Shown here in pieces: positions 31,313 through 35,349 of a stretch of DNA of 35,349 nucleotides. The notes beneath the pieces are model-generated. The model saw only the letters and a program-made list of their open reading frames with translations. It did not search any database and had not been told where the DNA came from. A program made the translations under genes and the position numbers. The stretch is from assembly GCA_002726205.1 (NCBI GenBank), contig PBSL01000001.1:93389-128737 (forward strand), in the 5' to 3' direction. The stretch is from Planctomycetaceae bacterium. GTDB taxonomy: Bacteria > Planctomycetota > Planctomycetia > Planctomycetales > Planctomycetaceae. Within the stretch, counting starts at the first letter, position 1, and each line of letters starts with the position of its first letter.

Positions 31313-32361
31313 TCGGCCGACGAAACGGTTGCAGGACTCCGGCATTCTAGCCGCACAACAGAACCGTCGCGGCGGGCCAGTACGTGGCCGGGGAGATCGG
31401 CGGCCGCGTCGCCTCTCACGACCCCGGCCAGACTTTGCCAACGGTCAAACCCCATCGCCTGGCGAGGCCATCCCTGGCGGACCCACAACTGCTTCAAGCA
31501 GGCCCGAATCAATGGTTCTGGCTCGTCGGCGAGATCCACGATCGAGAGACGAATCAGGGTTTCCGTTTGCTCGAGCACACACGCGTTCAACAGCCGCTCG
31601 ACCTGGGCCGCGACAATCTGATCAGCCTCATCGGCCAGGCGAGCCAACCGCACAACCGCCTCGCGCACGCGCGGATTGTATTCTCGCTCCAGTGTCGGGA
31701 TCAGCTCATGACGGATCCGGTTTCTCGTCCAACGCGTCTGACGATTCGACTGGTCTTCACACCACTCCTGGTCAAGTGAAGTCAACCACTCGACGATCTG
31801 GTCACGCGACACGTCCAGAAGAGGCCGGATCAATTTCTGCTGGCCATCGATGACCGCACAATCGGACATACCCCGCAGACCACTCAACCCCGTGCCACGC
31901 ACGATGTGGTGCAAAACTGTTTCCACCTGGTCATCGCGGGTGTGAGCCACTGCGATCGCACGGCAATCGTGACGACCCGCCATTGCGATCAATGCCTCGT
32001 ACCTTCGTGCTCGTGCCGTCTCCTCGGAGAGATCACCGTCGCTGTCGACTCGCTCGACCTCACAGATCACAGCGAGATCGTCACACAGTTGCTCGACCCA
32101 ACCCGCCTCTCGATCCGATTCCTCACCGCGTAAACCATGATTGACATGTCCGACGACAAGTCGCAATCCAAGACTCCCCCCCACAGCGGCCATTCCCCGT
32201 AGAAGTGCTACGCTGTCGGCACCGCCGGAAACGCCTACCAACACGGTACTTGCGCTATACCCGTGGCTTTCGATCCAGGTTCCAATCCGCCCCTCAAATG
32301 ATCTTTCCAGCTGTTGAGTGGACGGCATGGGCATTCCCGTCATGGTATCGGTCGGTGCCAT
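31309..32361 (-). CDS. tilS: tRNA(Ile)-lysidine synthase
   Basis: A 350-residue N-type ATP pyrophosphatase that converts C34 of the AUA-reading tRNA-Ile to lysidine. The PP-loop SGGADS is at 45-50. VGHVNHGLRGEESDREAGW, AVAHTRDDQVETVLHHIVRG, RPLLDVSRDQIVEWL and TRWTRNRIRHELIP are family blocks. It is at the shorter end of the family: the C-terminal domain found in E. coli-type enzymes is only partly present. The ATG at 32361 has AGG nine bases upstream; later in-frame ATGs (MTGMPMPS) are possible and would remove up to 11 residues. Confidence 0.94.
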   Translation of the reverse strand: MAPTDTMTGMPMPSTQQLERSFEGRIGTWIESHGYSASTVLVGVSGGADSVALLRGMAAVGGSLGLRLVVGHVNHGLRGEESDREAGWVEQLCDDLAVICEVERVDSDGDLSEETARARRYEALIAMAGRHDCRAIAVAHTRDDQVETVLHHIVRGTGLSGLRGMSDCAVIDGQQKLIRPLLDVSRDQIVEWLTSLDQEWCEDQSNRQTRWTRNRIRHELIPTLEREYNPRVREAVVRLARLADEADQIVAAQVERLLNACVLEQTETLIRLSIVDLADEPEPLIRACLKQLWVRQGWPRQAMGFDRWQSLAGVVRGDAAADLPGHVLARRDGSVVRLECRSPATVSSAD

Positions 32362-32389
32362 TCTAGCCAGCCTGTCTCCAGGGGGACCG

Positions 32390-32417
32390 TTGACCGAGTC
32401 GCGGTCTGTGCTAGGAT
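32390..32417 (+). promoter_or_regulatory. Sigma70-type promoter upstream of the small ORF and rny
   Basis: TTGACC (32390-32395, five of six) and TAGGAT (32412-32417, four of six) are separated by 16 bases. Transcription would start near 32424. The same -35 box and spacing occur at 13635-13662 on the minus strand. Confidence 0.5.
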
Positions 32418-32426
32418 GACCGAGTC
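32391..32426. repeat. Direct repeat of ten bases flanking the promoter core
   Basis: TGACCGAGTC occurs at 32391-32400 and again at 32417-32426, 26 bases apart start to start. One copy overlaps the -35 box and the other the predicted start site. This could be a pair of operator half-sites or chance. Confidence 0.4.
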
Positions 32427-32525
32427 AATCCATCCATACAAGAGACCAATCCAGTCAGCGACTGGAACTCGTCAGAACGCTGTCGCATCGTCATTTTCCG
32501 CTGGACCCGCCTTTGGGCACCCAGG

Positions 32526-32750
32526 ATGTCTGTGATTCCCGTTGAGATACTGTTTTGGGCGCTGATCCTGCTGATCGGCGTTGCATTGGAGTGGGCTTAC
32601 GCTTCGGTGGGGCGTTGCCCGTCGGATCAGTTTTCCCGTTCCAATGACGTCCCTCGTACCAGGCTTCTCAACGTCGATCATTTTCTCCCGTTCTTTCTTG
32701 CCGGTGGGTCTTTCCTCCGGCCCGTGGGAACGGACGGCTGCCGGCGATAA
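32526..32750 (+). CDS. Possible small membrane protein
   Basis: A 74-residue frame starting MSVIPVEILFWALILLIGVA with one clear hydrophobic segment (about residues 5-27), downstream of a good promoter. The second half is not recognisable. No ribosome site is apparent before the ATG, and codon use is not clearly like its neighbours. It may be a real small gene or a chance frame in the rny leader. Confidence 0.25.
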   Translation: MSVIPVEILFWALILLIGVALEWAYASVGRCPSDQFSRSNDVPRTRLLNVDHFLPFFLAGGSFLRPVGTDGCRR

Positions 32751-32836
32751 CACGCCGACGCAGTTGACTCGCGGATAATGCGATCGGCCGTCGCCTGACG
32801 GTTCTCCCTCGCTGCCATTGCGAAGGAGTTAGCCCG

Positions 32837-34405
32837 ATGCTTCTCGCCGTCGAACTCACCGTCCCGTGGGCCCTCGGAATTGGCCTAGTCGCTCTCCTCG
32901 TAGGGGTCGCGGGCTCCTGGTTCATGGAACGCGCCCGCCGCCTCGCCACCAATCAACGACGTGAGGACATCCTCCAAAACGCCGAACGCGAGGCCGAAAC
33001 TCTCAAGAAGACTCTTGAATTGACCGCCAAAGAGGAGTTGTTACAGCGGAGGTCCGAAATGGACGAGGATCACAATCGTACCCTCGACCAACAAAGGCAA
33101 CGCGATTCTGACCTGGAAAGACGCGAATCCACACAAGAAGAACGCGAAGCCGACTTCAAGAAGCGTGAGCGGATGCTCGAGGTCACGCAGAAGAACCTCG
33201 CCGATCGTCAGAAAGGCCTAGACGCTCGCGACAACGAACTCGAACGTCTTCTCCAGGAAGAACAGGAACAACTCTACAAGATCAGCGGACTGTCGACCGA
33301 AAATGCCACCGAACTGCTTCTCGAACGATTGCAGCGCACCCTGAAGGAGGAGACCGGGGCCGAAGTCCTCAAGTGGGAAGCAGAACTCAATGAAAAGAAG
33401 GATGAACTGGCCCGCGAAATCGTCGGCATGGCGGCGCAGCGTTGTGCATCAACACACACATCCGAATTGACAGTTTCCACCGTCGACATACCCAACGACG
33501 AGATCAAAGGCCGGATTATTGGCCGCGAGGGACGCAATATCCGGGCCTTCGAAAAGGTGACCGGAGTTGATGTGATTGTCGACGACACGCCTGGTGTAGT
33601 CGTCGTCAGCGCCTTCGACAAGGTTCGACGAGAGACAGCTCGTCTGGCCCTCGTCAAGTTGATTCAGGATGGGCGCATTCATCCCACCCGCATCGATGAA
33701 GTGGTCTCGGAGACGGAAAAAGAGATGGACGCCCACATCCGAAAGCTGGGACAGGAGGCCTGCCAGGAACTTAGCGTCGCCGGACTCAATGAACGTCTGG
33801 TTCATCTCGTTGGCCGACTGCACTTCCGCACAAGTTACAGCCAAAACGTCCTCAAGCACTCGATCGAAGTTGCAGTCATTTCCGCTCTGTTGGCCGATCA
33901 ATTCGGCCTCGACACGACACTCGCTCGCCGTTGCGGCTTTTTGCATGACATTGGCAAGGCCGCCGATCATGAGATGGAAGGCGGTCATCCCGCGATTGGC
34001 GCCGAGTTGCTTAAGCGATACGGCGAGGGGGAGGAAGTCGTGCATGCCGCGGCGGGGCATCACGACGACATTCGCGTGGATCACCTCTACACCGTCCTTG
34101 TTGCCGCCGCCGACGCCGTTTCAGCCTCGCGGCCCGGTGCGAGGCGAGAATCGCTCGAACGATACGTGCGGCGCCTCGAAGATCTCGAAACCGTCGCCTG
34201 CGGCTTCCCCGGTGTGCGTCAGGCCTATGCCGTCCAGGCCGGACGTGAAGTCCGTGTCGTGGTTGACTCGGGAAAGATCAACGATCGAGAGGCGGCCACC
34301 GTCTGCAGGGAGATTGCAAAAGCGATCGAGGAAACGATGACATATCCTGGTGAAATTCGCGTCACGGTTCTGCGAGAAACTAAGGCTGTTGAATACGCGA
34401 AATAG
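32837..34405 (+). CDS. rny: Ribonuclease Y
   Basis: A 522-residue membrane-anchored endoribonuclease that initiates mRNA decay. One N-terminal helix (about 10-29) is followed by a long coiled coil (about 35-205). The KH domain carries [12 protein letters not shown] (225-236), and the HD domain has LHDIGK (369-374) with His341 in VLKHSIEVA and Asp425 in AAADAVSA. Length and domain order are standard. GAAGGAG lies 9 bases before the ATG at 32837. The last 26 bases overlap the convergent hemD-like gene. Confidence 0.97.
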   Translation: MLLAVELTVPWALGIGLVALLVGVAGSWFMERARRLATNQRREDILQNAEREAETLKKTLELTAKEELLQRRSEMDEDHNRTLDQQRQRDSDLERRESTQEEREADFKKRERMLEVTQKNLADRQKGLDARDNELERLLQEEQEQLYKISGLSTENATELLLERLQRTLKEETGAEVLKWEAELNEKKDELAREIVGMAAQRCASTHTSELTVSTVDIPNDEIKGRIIGREGRNIRAFEKVTGVDVIVDDTPGVVVVSAFDKVRRETARLALVKLIQDGRIHPTRIDEVVSETEKEMDAHIRKLGQEACQELSVAGLNERLVHLVGRLHFRTSYSQNVLKHSIEVAVISALLADQFGLDTTLARRCGFLHDIGKAADHEMEGGHPAIGAELLKRYGEGEEVVHAAAGHHDDIRVDHLYTVLVAAADAVSASRPGARRESLERYVRRLEDLETVACGFPGVRQAYAVQAGREVRVVVDSGKINDREAATVCREIAKAIEETMTYPGEIRVTVLRETKAVEYAK

Positions 34406-35210
34406 CCTCGGCCAACGTCTCGCGGACCAACGGCCCCATCTTCGGCTTCTTCGGCTCGACATCGACCTGCAAACCAGCCTGCCGCAGAGCCTCAGAGGCC
34501 GTGGGACCGACCGATCCAATCACACACTCTTTGGCAGCCTGTCGCCATTCCGCCGACAGCCCCAGACTCTCGGCAATCTCCAGAACGTTCGAAAGTTGGT
34601 TTGCACTCGTGAACAGCAACACGTCGAAACCACCCTCAACCGTTCTGCGAATTCCAGACTCCAATGGTCGCCTGTCATCCGGAAGGCACCAGCGATAGAC
34701 GGGAACCGGCAGCACACGCGCTCCGCCATCCCGCAGAGCCTGATAGAACGCGTCGTTTGCGATCCCATATTCCTGAACCGCAATCGTTTGCCCAGCGACC
34801 GCTTCGAGTCCGCACAACGCTGTGACCACTTCCCGCCACGTATTCGGCTCATCGGCCTGCGCATCAACACCCAGGCCCCACTCCCTGAGCACGACCCCCG
34901 GTTTAGGACCTCGCGTCACGATCAGACAACGCTCCAACAGGGTGACGAACTCGTCGTCTGGGCATTCAGTCGAAATGGCGGTCCGCAGCGCGCGGGCACC
35001 AACCCCCGTCAGAAACACTACAACGTCGACGTCCCCATCACGTAGTGACCGTAAGAACTGCAATGCCGCGGGGTTTTCGTCGAACGGAATTTCCCGCATC
35101 GAAGCCACCACCGTCGGGCAGGCGCCCTGTTTGCTGATCAACGCCTCCATCTCTGTCTGCCTACGGCTCTCGAAACTCAAAACCCGCAGAACCACGTCTG
35201 TTTGTTCCAT
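34380..35210 (-). CDS. hemD: Uroporphyrinogen-III synthase (HemD) family protein
   Basis: A 276-residue two-lobed HEM4-type protein that cyclises hydroxymethylbilane with inversion of ring D in heme, siroheme and cobalamin synthesis. [20 protein letters not shown] opens the first lobe, [17 protein letters not shown] carries the typical T-G-x-x-A segment, [18 protein letters not shown] follows, and [20 protein letters not shown] and [20 protein letters not shown] close the second lobe. Sequence conservation in this family is low, so the name rests on these segments. ATG 35210 is chosen; the longer frame has no better start. No other heme gene is in the window. Confidence 0.85.
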   Translation of the reverse strand: MEQTDVVLRVLSFESRRQTEMEALISKQGACPTVVASMREIPFDENPAALQFLRSLRDGDVDVVVFLTGVGARALRTAISTECPDDEFVTLLERCLIVTRGPKPGVVLREWGLGVDAQADEPNTWREVVTALCGLEAVAGQTIAVQEYGIANDAFYQALRDGGARVLPVPVYRWCLPDDRRPLESGIRRTVEGGFDVLLFTSANQLSNVLEIAESLGLSAEWRQAAKECVIGSVGPTASEALRQAGLQVDVEPKKPKMGPLVRETLAEAISRIQQP

Positions 35211-35302
35211 GTTCGCCAGGCCCTTTGCGTTCTGATCGATTCTATCCTCAAGTCCGCCCCGGGTGCAGTCTTGCATCAATACAGGCTACCGCTTCCATCA
35301 GC

Positions 35303-35332
35303 TTGACCCTTCGAGGCGGTCCCCCGTATCCT
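35303..35332 (+). promoter_or_regulatory. Weak candidate promoter facing the right window edge
   Basis: TTGACC (35303-35308) is followed after 18 bases by TATCCT (35327-35332, four of six). It would drive a plus-strand gene beyond the window; nothing in the window tests this. Confidence 0.2.
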
Positions 35333-35349
35333 GCCCCTGTTTGCCATTG

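Larger units (their letters stand above)
32362..32836. other. Divergent intergenic region between tilS and rny with a strong plus promoter
   Basis: 475 bases. A good plus-strand promoter (32390-32417) lies near tilS, far from the rny start at 32837, leaving over 400 bases of leader. The leader has a perfect stem, CCAGTC-AGC-GACTGG (32451-32465), and a 74-codon frame (32526-32750) starting with a hydrophobic segment. No known RNA family is recognised. The sequence around 32774, GATAAT, looks like a -10 but has no -35. Confidence 0.45.

Noticed and set aside
1-35349. CRISPR array, tRNA/rRNA genes, insertion sequences, prophage
   Set aside because: I looked for repeat-spacer patterns, cloverleaf-like blocks, transposase motifs and terminal inverted repeats and found none that hold up.

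Overview
The window is dense bacterial chromosome of moderately high GC (roughly 60% by eye) and looks like a planctomycete. The clues are a DUF1598 protein (a family I know from planctomycetes), a four-ACT aspartate kinase, paired stand-alone TatA proteins, a broken-up murein cluster, and marine-planctomycete-style catabolic genes (enolase-superfamily enzyme, KDPG aldolase, M81 peptidase, Ldh-family oxidoreductase). Genus cannot be assigned from sequence alone. I see no tRNA, rRNA, CRISPR array, insertion sequence or phage gene.

Layout. 1-2054 (minus): an enolase-superfamily enzyme running off the left edge, and a large polytopic membrane protein. 2055-2608: a 554-base divergent intergenic region with promoters on both strands and several perfect dyads. 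2609-3233 (plus): two tatA-like genes. 3245-4409 (minus): KDPG aldolase behind a conserved-looking unknown gene. 4602-10501 (plus): a small SHOCT-like membrane protein, clpX, an FHA protein with a long acidic tail, a divergent Nramp transporter, a stand-alone CaMKII association (hub) domain protein, and the DUF1598 protein. 10498-18218 (minus): lysC, a class-I glutamine amidotransferase-like protein that lacks the nucleophile cysteine, then a tight ABC exporter - M81 peptidase - MFS set (transcribed in that order). 18321-18857 (plus) tsaE; 18851-20446 (minus) a small membrane protein and an Ldh-family dehydrogenase. 20593-23498 (plus) scpA and uvrB. 23495-30120 (minus) the murein set murE-murF-mraY-murG followed by an extended SDR. 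30260-31312 (plus) a C45-family acyltransferase/peptidase; 31309-32361 (minus) tilS; 32837-34405 (plus) rny; 34380-35210 (minus) a HemD-like protein.

The genes mainly serve housekeeping: envelope synthesis (murE/murF/mraY/murG), protein quality control (clpX), secretion (tatA), chromosome segregation and repair (scpA, uvrB), tRNA modification (tsaE, tilS), RNA turnover (rny), lysine/threonine precursor supply (lysC) and tetrapyrrole synthesis (hemD). Genes are very tightly packed: five of six convergent gene pairs overlap at their stop codons, three of them through a shared four-base palindrome (TTAA or CTAG), and two same-strand pairs use ATGA overlaps.

I did not find an obvious new defence or mobile system. 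The most interesting items are the bacterial CaMKII hub-like protein, the Cys-less amidotransferase with a promoter about 340 bases upstream and a hairpin-rich leader, the Nramp homologue lacking the metal-binding motifs, the hairpins in front of lysC, the promoter/dyad region before the tat genes, and the shared-stop architecture. All promoter and hairpin calls come from reading by eye and are not experimentally supported.
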